A stretch of 64,000 nt of DNA from NCBI GenBank assembly GCA_013350335.1, contig CM023538.1:49668195-49732194 (forward strand), in the 5' to 3' direction. The DNA is from Chimonanthus salicifolius (taxonomy: Eukaryota > Streptophyta > Magnoliopsida > Laurales > Calycanthaceae). The notes beneath the pieces were generated by a model. The model was not told the origin of the DNA, did not search any database, and saw only the letters and a list, made by a program, of their open reading frames with translations. Positions 10,791 to 22,700 of the stretch are shown piece after piece. The position numbers and the translations under genes were made by a program. Within the stretch, counting starts at the first letter, position 1. Each line of letters begins with the position of its first letter.

Positions 10791-13700
10791 CTGATTTTTC
10801 GGACCAGCAGCTGTTAAAAGAGTGTATTGTATATGCAAGTTTACAATTTCAAAAAAAAAATTAACCATTTTATGAAATAGATACCAGTTTAGAAATGGTA
10901 TTTTCAGATAGATTCAACATAATACGAGCAATGATTGGGGTTGACAACTGTTTATTTTTTCCAATGGATATCTAATTTTATGTGCAAAGTTGTTGATCAT
11001 TGTTCGTTGATGCAATTTTAAGTTTATGGGTTATGTCTTAGAGGATGTTAAAAAAAGTAATTCGTCTATTAAAAATAAAGAAATATGTCAAACTCCGAAT
11101 TAATCACACAAATGACTTTGTTGATAATGATGGTATCGTGTCTTATCGACTTATATTTGGCGTGTCACATGTGTTAGTGATATTAAGGCCATCAACAATT
11201 ATAGTTGGGACGAGAGATTCATTTCAGCCCAACCACTTGGTGGTCATTGCATTCATTTCATTTTGTTGATGAATTTTCTTAATGAGTTCCACAAATCATA
11301 TTATTTCATTCATGTTTACCAGATCTATTTTTTTTAAAAAAATTATACTCTATTTTTTTTTTATAAAAGTATAAACATGAATAGATGGTTAAGAGTAGAT
11401 GCATATTTCAAAATCTCTTTTTAAGTTTGAAAATTTTATTTACAGGCTTAATCATCTTTTTTTTTAGCTTCATATAAGAAAAAGAAACTATATTTCAGTA
11501 AATATAATGAATATGATTCAAATAATATAGTTTAGAAAAACTAAAAAAGAACAACTATCAATATTTTAATAGAAAAACCTAGGCCATATATGAGAGAGAG
11601 ACTCACATTATACCACTTGATCTCCCAATGTAGTTTCATGGTTTGAGGCATGCCCCAAGGCAGATGGGAACTGTAACTGGCAGCCAGATGCAAGGCCTTG
11701 TTCTTTCTATTATCTTCATTCTCAGCATCTTCCCACACAATAATCCCTTGGTCTTTTAGGTCAAGAAGAAGTTCAAATACATCGGCCTGCCTGTTCTCTA
11801 TTGCCAACAACAGTGCATTTTTGTTGTCAGATATCCTCTTTTCTTTGAAAGCTTTAGGAAATCTTGTTAAAATTTCTTTTACAATCTCTGTCACCCCAAG
11901 TTTAGCAGCAATTAGAAGTAGTGTCTCATGTTCCCCTAGTACATATTCTTTCCACTGTTCGTTCTCCATGAGTTTCTCCAAGATTCTCTTCACTAACAAG
12001 TGCTTCCGTTTGGTGTTCATGATCTTCTCAACTATTAATTCACGGGTAGAGAAGTGAGAAACCTCTAAATGAAAGGAACTTTAAAAAAAACAAGACCAAT
12101 ACATGAAAGTAATATTCTAAACCTCAAGGGTTCGAGTAGCGGCCAAGAGCACGCCTCATGAAATGGGGTTCTTGTGTTTAGTTCTCACTTCATCCCAACG
12201 AGACACTTCCCATAGATTTAATCAATGTGTGCGGATTGAAAGGTTTACACATTCCCCGAATATAAGTCGGGTCAGACACCTGAACACGTTAGTTAAAAAA
12301 AATGGTACTCTAATTGTATATCTAAGTGAAGTCTGGAGTTATTCCTATGCAAATCTTTCATTCTTTCCCTAGAGAACCCAATAGTTCCGACTGAATTGTG
12401 TTTTCACTTTTTATTGGCTGCACCCAGGGCCTGCCCTGGCTATAGGCGAAGTAGGCCGCCTCCTAGGGCCTCCAAATAAATAGGGCCCCCAATTCCATAA
12501 GATCCTTTATTATATATTAAATAGTTTATAATGCACATGAATTAACAAAACGTTGTTCTCTAGTTTGGTTATGATGCTCCCCTTCCAAGTTGGAGACCCG
12601 AGTTCAAATCTTGGCCGTGTGTATAATAATTTTAATTATTATTACCGAGTTTAATAATAATGATGAAAATAACAATAATTGGATTTCTTAAAAAATTGAA
12701 ATAATAATAGTAAAAATCATAATAATAATTATTATAGTCCTTAATTTTATTGGGTTTTAAAATATATGTCTCATCTAAATAGAGCGGCATTCAAATCTCA
12801 GCTAATCTCATTTACAAATTTTAAGTTACTACCACTTGAAATTATTTTACTATTTTTAACTATTTCGAATTTAAAACACTCAAAATTGAAAATTTATATA
12901 TTGATAATTTTTCTACTCAATTTAAAACGTGAGTTTCTTAAAAGATTAAAATAATGACAATAACAATCATAATAATTATTATTATAACCCTCATTTTATT
13001 GAGTTTAATAATAATAATAAAAATAACAATAATTTTAATTAATAAAGAATCTTTTAAAATATATGTATCATCTAAATAAAGAGAAAGAGAAACCTATATT
13101 AAATTGATAATTTTGAATTAAAAATAATTAAAAGTTTTTAAAATTTGAAGAGATGAAAAAACAATAAATTTTATTAGATGTAATATACAAGTATAAATCA
13201 TTATAATTAAGATATTTTTAATTTTAATTTTTTTAATATCCAAAAAAATTAAAAAATTAAAATAATAATATCTTCGTAAGAAATGAGAATTTGTATTAGT
13301 GTCGCACTCGAATATAATAAAAGATGCAGTACCAAAAACAGTAAAAGAAATAATTGAATTGCTAAATTATATAATAAGAATTAATTGTTGTTTTCCAAAT
13401 GCATGAATTGCTAATAGAATAATGTTAATTATACTAGTTACAATTACCTTTGAAAAAAGAAGTTTTTCAAGTTAAAATTGATAAAATCTTATCTTCGGTC
13501 TATAATGTCAGAAGAAAGATTGAATAGATTAGCTATATTATCTAATAAAAAATAAATGTTAAAAAAACTTGAATATAGTAATTTAATTAGTAATTTTGCA
13601 TCTCAATATCATAGAAGGATAAATTTTAAATAATACTTTGTTATAAATTTGATTATGATATTTTATTTAGATGTTTTCCACTTTGTAAAAAAAAATGTAT

Positions 13701-16700
13701 GATTTTATTTTTTATGAGTATATAAAAGGCCCATATTAAAAAATTCGCCTAGGGCCCCTGAAATCTCAGGGCCGGCCCTGGCTGCACCGTACAAAAATAA
13801 GAGAGAATCCACTCATGAAAGTTCTCTTCCTAAGTGGGTAAAATGTTTTTGTTGTAGCGTACTCTGCACTAAAACATTGACATTGTTTTTATGCTCTTTC
13901 ACTTATTAAAACGTAATTTGTTGCTTAAAAAGTGATGGCAATCTTTAGAATTATCTTCTAAAAAATGTCCTCATTTTAGAATGGTTCTTTAGAGTGTTTT
14001 TTCTTAAATGACTTCTATCCTCAAGAGTGTTAGACACGAAAGTCGTTAGTCTTAGAATCTAAGATTCTTGGGTGATTCAAGAGTTCTTATTATTTTGAGT
14101 CTTTCATGTAAATCTATAAACTAAAGAATTGTATAAATGTCATAGTGAAGTAATAAAATGTTATTCCCTATGTCTGAATTTAGTTGTCTGATATGGATTT
14201 TGAGATTGTATCAAAATAGTTATCGCATTTATATTGAAGTAGCATAAAGTGTATTGAAAATGGATCAGAACACATAGAGTGCTAGTCTTATATAAGGAGT
14301 TTCTTAAAAAATACAAATATTTTAAATAAAATAATTAAAATAGAACGAAGGGAGTATAATTTTTAATTCATTATTTCGTCATCTACTTTTGTCTTTCTTC
14401 TTTTCCTTTCAGAGTTGCCAACTATTTAAATCTATAAAATAGGGAGCACTTACACACACCCGGTTTTTCTGCCTCTACACACCCGAATTCGGAAATTCGG
14501 GTGAAATTACGATTCTGCCCCCGCGTTTCCATTCATTCGAATGAATTCCCAGTTCATTTTGTCATTCATTCGAATGAATTGATTCATTCGAATGAATACA
14601 TTCATTCGAATGAATCACCGGTTCATTTTGGATTCATTCGAATGAATGGGCTGAACAGTAACACGGAGTACTGTTCAGCCCGATCATTCGAATGCCCAGT
14701 CGTTCGAATCCGCCGAATGGATTCATTCGAATGAATGACCAGTTCATCTTGGCATTCATTCGAATGAATCCATTCATTCGAATGACTGGACATTCATTCG
14801 AATGATCGGGCTGAACAGTACTCCGTGTTACTGTTCAGCCCGATCATTCGAATCATTCGCACACGATTCCGCTGAATACATTCATTCGAATGAATGACCA
14901 GTCATTCGAATGAATGGGCTGAACAGTAACACGGAGTACTGTTCAGCCCGATCATTCGATTCATTCGCATACACAGCATTCATTCGAATGAATCAACTGA
15001 TTCATTCGAATGAATGCCTTCAAACGTGCATTCATTCGAATGAATCAGATGATTCATTCGAATGAATGTATCAGAGGCTGCCACGGAATGACAGTCCCTC
15101 TGGTTCAGCTGATTCATTCGAATGAATCAGCCCATTCATTCGAATGAATCCTCTGTTATCGGGCATTCATTCGAATGAATGGGATGATTCATTCGAATGA
15201 ATGCATCAAAGGCTGTCTGGGAATGACAGTCCAGGCATTCATTCGAATGAATCAGCCCATTCATTCGAATGAATGCCTGAAAATGTGCATTCATTCGAAT
15301 GAATGGGCTGATTCATTCGAATGAATGCCCTGGACTGCCATTCTCAGGCAGCCTCTGATGCATTCATTCGAATGAATCAGACCATTCATTCGAATGAATG
15401 CCTGAAAATGTGCATTCATTCGAATGAATGGCATGATTCATTCGAATGAATGCCCTGGACTGCCACTCTCAGGCAGCCTCTGATGCATTCATTCGAATGA
15501 ATCAGCCCATTCATTCGAATGAATGCCTGAAAATGTGCATTCATTCGAATGAATGGGCTGATTCATTCGAATGAATTCCTGGACTGCCATTCTCAGGCAG
15601 TCTCTGATGCATTCATTCGAATGAATCAGACCATTCATTCGAATGAATGCACGTTTTCAAGGCATTCATTCGAATGAATGGGCTGATTCATTCGAATGAA
15701 TGAAACTTATATATAAATCGATCCACGAAATTTCACTCGTCTCATTCCATTCAAAACCCTAAACCCTCGTTTCCCTCTCTCTCTCCCTTCTCCCTTGAAC
15801 CCCTTTCTCAATCCCTTCTCCCTTAAAACTTAAACCCCATTTTCAACACCCACTTTTCACCCTTAAACCCCTTTTGCAAACACTTCTCCCTACAACCTCA
15901 TTTTGAACCCCCTTTTCAACTCTCTTTTCAATCCCAAACCCTTGAACCCCATTTCAATCCCAAACCCTTATACTCCATTTTGAACCACGTTTTTCAAATA
16001 ATTAACCCTAAAACCCCATTTTCAACCCCCCTTTTTAATCCCAAAACAATGAACCCCTTTTAAATCCCAAACCCTTAAAAAAAAATCATTCTCATTTTCA
16101 ACACACTCACTCTCTCAATCTGTTACCTCGGGTCGAAGTTATCTCTCTCAAGCTAATGTCTGGATCTCGTATCTCGAATCGAAGGTAAGTCCTATCTCAG
16201 TTTTTTTCTAGAAATCATCATGGAGTTTGTTGAGGGATGTTTTGAAAGTCGTGAAGACCTTATAAATTATGTTAAGAATATAGCTCTTAAATAAGGATTT
16301 GTATGTACGATAAAGAGGTCATGTAAAAAGGAAAATAAATTAGTCCTTGGCTGCGATAGAGGAGGTAAATACCGCAGCACGGTTAGCTTGAATGACGATG
16401 ACAGAAAGAGGAAAGCATACTCTCGCCAATGTAATTGTCCTTTTGAAGTTAAAGGAAAACAGATTGTTGATGGGTCATGGAAGTTGACCATAAAGAGTTT
16501 GGAGCACAATCATGATATATCGGATGTATTATTAGGTCATCCAAGTACAAGATGTTTTTCAGATTCTGAGAAAAGAATGATCATTGAAATGAGGAGTAGC
16601 AATATACCACCACGGCAAATTTTGACGACCCTTAGAAATCAAAATCCAGATATTGGAATATCAGCGGCTGATTTGTACAACTTTTGTTCTGCGCTTCGGA

Positions 16701-19700
16701 AAGAGCAACTAAGGGGTCGAACTACAATTGAAGCTTTGATAGAAGATCTTCAACAAGGTGGTTATCAATATTTTCTTGACTATGACAGTGATGGTCATCT
16801 ATCCCATCTCTTTTTCGCACATCCGAAGTCAATTTTTCTTACCGACAGATATCATAATGTGTTTCTGATGGATTGCACGTACAAAACCAACAGATATCAT
16901 ATGCCATTGCTTCATGTCGTTGGTGTGACAAGTTTCAATAAGAATTTCTGCTCATGCTTTGCATTTCTAAGAAATGAGAAATTTGAAGATTATGTATGGG
17001 CATTACAGATGTTTAAAAAGGTCTTCGAAGTGCACCATGATCGACAAGTTCTTTTGACTGATAGGGAATTGGCGTTAAAGAATGCCATTGATTTGGAGTT
17101 CCCTAATGCTGTACATATTTTGTGTTCCTGGCATATAAACAAGAATATTGTCGCTCGTTGTAAACCTTTGTTTAAGAAAATGGAAGACTGGAATGCATTT
17201 TTTACCGAATGGAATGGCCTGATTGAGTCCCCAACCGAAGAAGCATTCAATACAGCGTTTGAGGCATTCAAACAAAATTTTAGAGCTGATTCGCAGGCAG
17301 TGAATTACTTAACAAGGACATGGATCCCACTTAGAAAACAATTCGTCAAGGCATGGATCGGATGGAGTTTACATTTTAAAAATCGAGCTACTTCAAGAGT
17401 TGAGGGTGCACATGCTATTCTGAAAAGTTATATATCTACATCTACAGGTGATCTAGATGTTGTCAGAAGAAAGATAGCCCATGTCATTGAAAATCAATTT
17501 GAAGAGTTCAAGATTCAACTTGAGGATGAGAAGATTCGGTTTGCATGTGATGTGTCTATTCCTTTCTTTGATGAATTGAAGGGCAAAGTTTCTCATTTCG
17601 CAATGAATGAGGTTTACAACCAATATGATATGCTTATGAACCGATCATTGAAACCCATTTGTACGGAAGAGTTTACAGCTTCAATGGGCCTACCGTGTGC
17701 GCACAAAATGCAATGGATGGACAAATTACATTTGGATGACATACACCCACAATGGAGAATAGACTTAATCTCATTGGCTGACTTGAGGATTGAAAGGAGG
17801 AACCCTGGGGATGTATTAGATGTACACTTTGAAGGTATTAAGAACAAATATGGACATTTGTCTTCGTATGATCAAGAGATGCTCCTAAATCATCTTCAAA
17901 ATCTTGCCATCCATGATAAGCCAGTCAGTCACCCTATTATGCAATATTCTAGAGGACGTCATCCAGGTTCAAGGAATTCATCACAGGGCCAAACATCTAC
18001 ACGTCGAGATCCTTCTGCATTTGAAATTGTAGAGAATCAACTAAATGGAAGGAGATGTGGGTTATGCAAAAATACTGGTCATACGAGGAGAACTTGTCCG
18101 AATAGGCCACCTTCTTCACAGGCATCTACGAGTGTAGATTTAAATGCTGATTATAATGTAGGTGATTTCATTGAATCAGAAACAGCGAGTTTTCCACATG
18201 ATAGTGGATCTTACAACTTTGGTGACGATTCAACATATAACTCTACAGAAATGACCGAAGTAAGTTCATTCCTTAAAGAGTTTATATGTATTTACCAATC
18301 GACATATAACTTTTCCATATGTTCTAATGTCATTTTTTTAAAATGTTATGCAGTGGTCTGGTGATCTTAGAGATAATGACGATTTCTTGCAATGGTGGAA
18401 TCAATGAAGTGGAGATAGGATTGTCAATAGCTTAATTTTAAGTTAGGAATGCTGTTGAATGTACTTGTCAGCTTGAATGTATTCATTTTATGTGGAATAT
18501 TTAAATGCTAATTTAGTTCAAAATAACATTTTTAAAGTAACGACCCAATTCACAATGAGCAGGAGATAAATAATATAACATGTTCATTCAAAATATGAAT
18601 TTTACATCTGTTTTACATGTCAATAACAAAAAAAAAAAAAAAAGTACATCAAAGACAAATAATATCCGGATCAGAGGTAGAAGGTGAGGCAGGTGAAGCA
18701 GCAGGAGGTGCATCAGGAGGTGCATCAAGAGGTGCAATAGGTGGTGTAGCAGGAGGTGCATCAGGTGCAGCAAGTGGTGCAGCAGGAGGTGCATCAGGGG
18801 GCGCATCAAGAGGTGCAGCAGGAGGTGCATCAGGAGGCGCATCAAGAGGTGCAGCAGGAGGTGCATCAGGTGGTGCAGCAGGAGGTGCAGCAGATGGTGC
18901 AGCAGGAGGTGCAGCAGGTCGGGCAGCAGCTGGTGCAGCAGGTGGGGCAGCAGGTGGTGTATGAACTGGAGGTGCAGCAGGTGGTGCAGGAGGTGGTGCA
19001 GCAGGAGGTGCACCAGCTGGTGCATGAACTGGAGGTACATATGGAATAAGTGCAGTATGACGAGAACGGGGGCGAGAAACTGCTGGTGCTCGACTATGAA
19101 CAGAACGAGAGCCAGTAGCAGCTGCAACACCAGTCGGACCAATACGGGGGCCAGAAGCTGCTGCTAATCCAGTCGGACGAACAGAGTGGCCAAAAGCTAC
19201 TAATCCAATCGGTCGGACCTGGGGGCCTAAAACTGCTCCAAATGGACGAGCAGGGGTGCTAGATCCTGCTGCTGCTGCTGAAGCTGAAGCACCTGCTCCA
19301 GATGTAGGACCATGGGTGCCAGCACCTGCTCCAGATGTAGGAGTATGGGTGCCAGATCCTGCTCCTGAAGGTGGAGCAGATGATCGAGATGGTCGAGCAG
19401 GAATGTTAGATGCTGAAGTTGAAGCTGAAGCTGCTGATCGAAATGGTCGAGCAGGGCTGCCAGATGTTGCTCCTAAAGCTGAAGCTGCTGATCCAAATGG
19501 ACGAATAGGGACAAAAGTTGCTCCTGCATATTCTTTAGATACCCTTGCTCGTAAACTCCCATCTGCTTCTGCTCCTAATGCTGCTGTTATCCCCCTCTCT
19601 TGTGCTATAAGCACAGCCAATCTCAAAGTATCGATAATCTGATTCTGCATCACATCCAACCTTGCAGAAACCTGATCATATCTCTGATCCATCTTCTCCT

Positions 19701-22700
19701 CCAAAGAAGAAATGCTATCAAGAATCTGTTGTGTGTTGATTCCAGTTGATCCTTCTTGAGGAGGAGTCCCTGCCTCGCGTGCCTCACGCGCCTCAGATGG
19801 CTCAGGTGGTGGTGGTACCTGAAGTTGAAGTGCCTCGACAACTTTGGGTACCCATTTCTTACTCACTGCGTCAAGTTGGAATCCCATCTTCTTCAAAGTT
19901 GAATCATTGAAATAATCAAATCGGTCTAAAGAAACTTTATCATCGGGGAGAAGAGGGATTCCGCGTTCTTCAAAAAATGAACATAGAAATAGACCGTACG
20001 GAAGACTGCATCTTCTGGTCTTCCGGCAGGCGCGCATGTGACTAATGATGATATGGGAAAGGGAGATTTTTTTCCCATTCATGATGCACCAAATCAAGAA
20101 GACATCGAACCATGTCACAGTAGTATGCCCTTTTCTAGGGCACACACAGTTGACAACTATGTGGTGGATGATTCGTGCCTCTAATGTCAAATTCGTCAGA
20201 GGGGGGGTCTTCTTCTCAGTAATATCTGTCCTCCCACAGATTTCGTTAAGGGCTACCAAAACGTCAAAGCCCTCAACATCAGTGGGCCATGTACGACTGT
20301 CGTACTTTCTAATCGCATCTTTGGGCAAATTGTATAGGAGGTCTAACCTATCCCGTGTAATGACAATTTCTTGCCCTCGGACAGATGTTTTAACCGACTC
20401 ATCGTCAATTCTTTCCACATTGGCATAAAATTCTTTAACGACCGTCGGATACATATCACTTTTTAATGCCAAAAATGACCCCCAACCTATTTTTTCAAAT
20501 AAATCTTCAACTTTAAAACCAAATTGTGTGAAATATGAGAGGTCCACGATTTTACCGAATATGAAGGACCGTGTGGAGAAATCCTCTCTGTACATGGTCG
20601 CCGCTTCCGAAGATACGAAATAGGTGGGGTCGAATGCGGTATCCTTCTTTTGTTTTTTCCCTCCCCTTGTTGAGGTCGCTTTCCTTTTCGAGGACGATGC
20701 CATGGGTTAAAGGGTGGGTTTTTCAAAATAAAGGAAGAAGTAGGGAGAATAAGGTGGGGTTTGGGATTGAAATGGGGGTGATTCGAATGAAAGGGGGGTG
20801 TGATTCGAATGAATGGGGTGTGATTCGAATGAATGGGTGTGTGATTCGAATGAATGGGTGTGTGATTCGAATGAATGGGGGTGTGATTCGAATGAATGAG
20901 GGAAGGGCTCGGGAAAGGGACTTCGGAATGAGGGAAGGCCGAGCTTAGATTGAGGAAAGGGAGAGCTAAGGATGAGAGAGACACGGCCGGAACCGGCGCC
21001 GGAGCAGGAGAGTGAAAGGGGGAGGGAGAGATTCGATCTAGGGTTTTGAAATGGACTCACGGCGAAGGAGGGAAGGGGTTAGGGTTCGGTGTCGATCGAA
21101 TGAATCGACGGTTCTTATATATTAAGTTTGCATTCATTCGAATGAATCATGCCATTCATTCGAATGAATGCACATTTTCAGGCATTCATTCGAATGAATG
21201 GTCTGATTCATTCGAATGAATGCATCAGAGGCTGCCTGAGAATGGCAGTCCAGGGAATTCATTCGAATGAATCAGCCCATTCATTCGAATGAATGCACAT
21301 TTTCAGGCATTCATTCGAATGAATGGGCTGATTCATTCGAATGAATGCCTGGACTGTCATTCCCAGACAGCCTTTGATGCATTCATTCGAATGAATCATC
21401 CCATTCATTCGAATGAATGCCCGATAACAGAGGATTCATTCGAATGAATGGGCTGATTCATTCGAATGAATCAGCTGAACCAGAGGGACTGTCATTCCGT
21501 GGCAGCCTCTGATACATTCATTCGAATGAATCATCTGATTCATTCGAATGAATGCACGTTTGAAGGCATTCATTCGAATGAATCAGTTGATTCATTCGAA
21601 TGAATGCTGTGTATGCGAATGAATCGAATGATCGGGCTGAACAGTACTCCGTGTTACTGTTCAGCCCATTCATTCGAATGACTGGTAATTCATTCGAATG
21701 AATGTATTCAGCGGAATCGTGTGCGAATGATTCGAATGATCGGGCTGAACAGTAACACGGAGTACTGTTCAGCCCGATCATTCGAATGAATGTCCAGTCA
21801 TTCGAATGAATGGATTCATTCGAATGAATGCCAAGATGAACTGGTCATTCATTCGAATGAATCCATTCGGCGGATTCGAACGACTGGGCATTCGAATGAT
21901 CGGGCTGAACAGTACTCCGTGTTACTGTTCAGCCCATTCATTCGAATGAATCCAAAATGAACCGGTGATTCATTCGAATGAATGTATTCATTCGAATGAA
22001 TCGAAAATGAACTGGTGATTCATTCGAATGAATCAATTCATTCGAATGAATGACAAAATGAACTGGGAATTCATTCGAATGAATGGAAACGCGGGGGCAG
22101 AATCGTAATTTCACCCGAATTTCCGAATTCGGGTGTGTAGAGGCAGAAAAACCGGGTGTGTGTAAGTGCTCCCATAAAATATGATAGTTGAAATTGGAAA
22201 GAATGAACCTCGAACCTGGCAGAAGACAAATCAAGAAGCTAATGCCCCTATTAAACATAGCCTTGTATGTTGCAAAGCCGTGCCAACGACGATTTGGTGG
22301 CTTTGACTTCAATTGTAGGATAGACTTTCCTCCTGCGCCAACCCCTACATTGAAAAATATAAAGTTGGTCTAGGAAATTAAATTAAGAAAAATGATAAAA
22401 GAAAGTACGATAGATATTCATACTAAAGTTTTCTATTACTGTCAAGAGAAAGAATATTTTTCTTCTTCCTTTCTTCAAACAAACGAAAAATAAAGAGAAA
22501 AGCCAATCATGATTAATATGAAAGTTTTTTTTTTTGTATTTTTCAATGAAAATACTTCAAAAAGTGAAATTTTGAATGGCAATGCCTCCAAAAAAAAAAA
22601 TTTAACTCAACCCCGTTCTAAAATAAGGACAAAAATACATTTTACTGCACTAGCGCAAATCAAGTTTCTTCAAACACATGAAACGTAGCTCTCAAGCTAC

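Larger units (their letters stand above)
14442..22173 (+). mobile_element. Large Mutator-like element with palindrome-array TIRs and two convergent genes
   Basis: The outer 88 or so bases at each end, starting GGGAGCACTTACACACACCC, are the same in inverted orientation by eye. An 8-bp direct duplication ATAAAATA flanks the unit (14434-14441 and 22174-22181). Inside are terminal inverted repeats of over 1 kb, a MULE transposase on the plus strand, and a convergent second gene on the minus strand. It lies in intron 5 of the ankyrin gene. The near-identical ends suggest recent movement, but the transposase has an in-frame stop. MULE duplications are usually 8-11 bp, so 8 fits. Confidence 0.9.

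Noticed and set aside
12550..12615. Functional tRNA-Gly gene
   Set aside because: The A-box and B-box are similar, but the acceptor stem does not pair and it lies inside a hAT element.
14501..15705. Regular palindromic array that could be taken for a CRISPR array or a satellite
   Set aside because: Units are palindromes with unequal spacers, are mirrored at the far end of a transposon with target duplications, and lie in plant DNA.
15755..15780. Telomere-like AAACCCTAAACCC
   Set aside because: Only one or two units; telobox-like motifs are common in plant leaders, so this is not an interstitial telomere array.
18617..19642. Plus-strand open frames rich in Gly/Ala/Ser or Gln/Val opposite the second MULE gene
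   Set aside because: They are mirror frames of the Ala/Pro coding repeat; the minus strand has the long intact frame with a recognisable domain.
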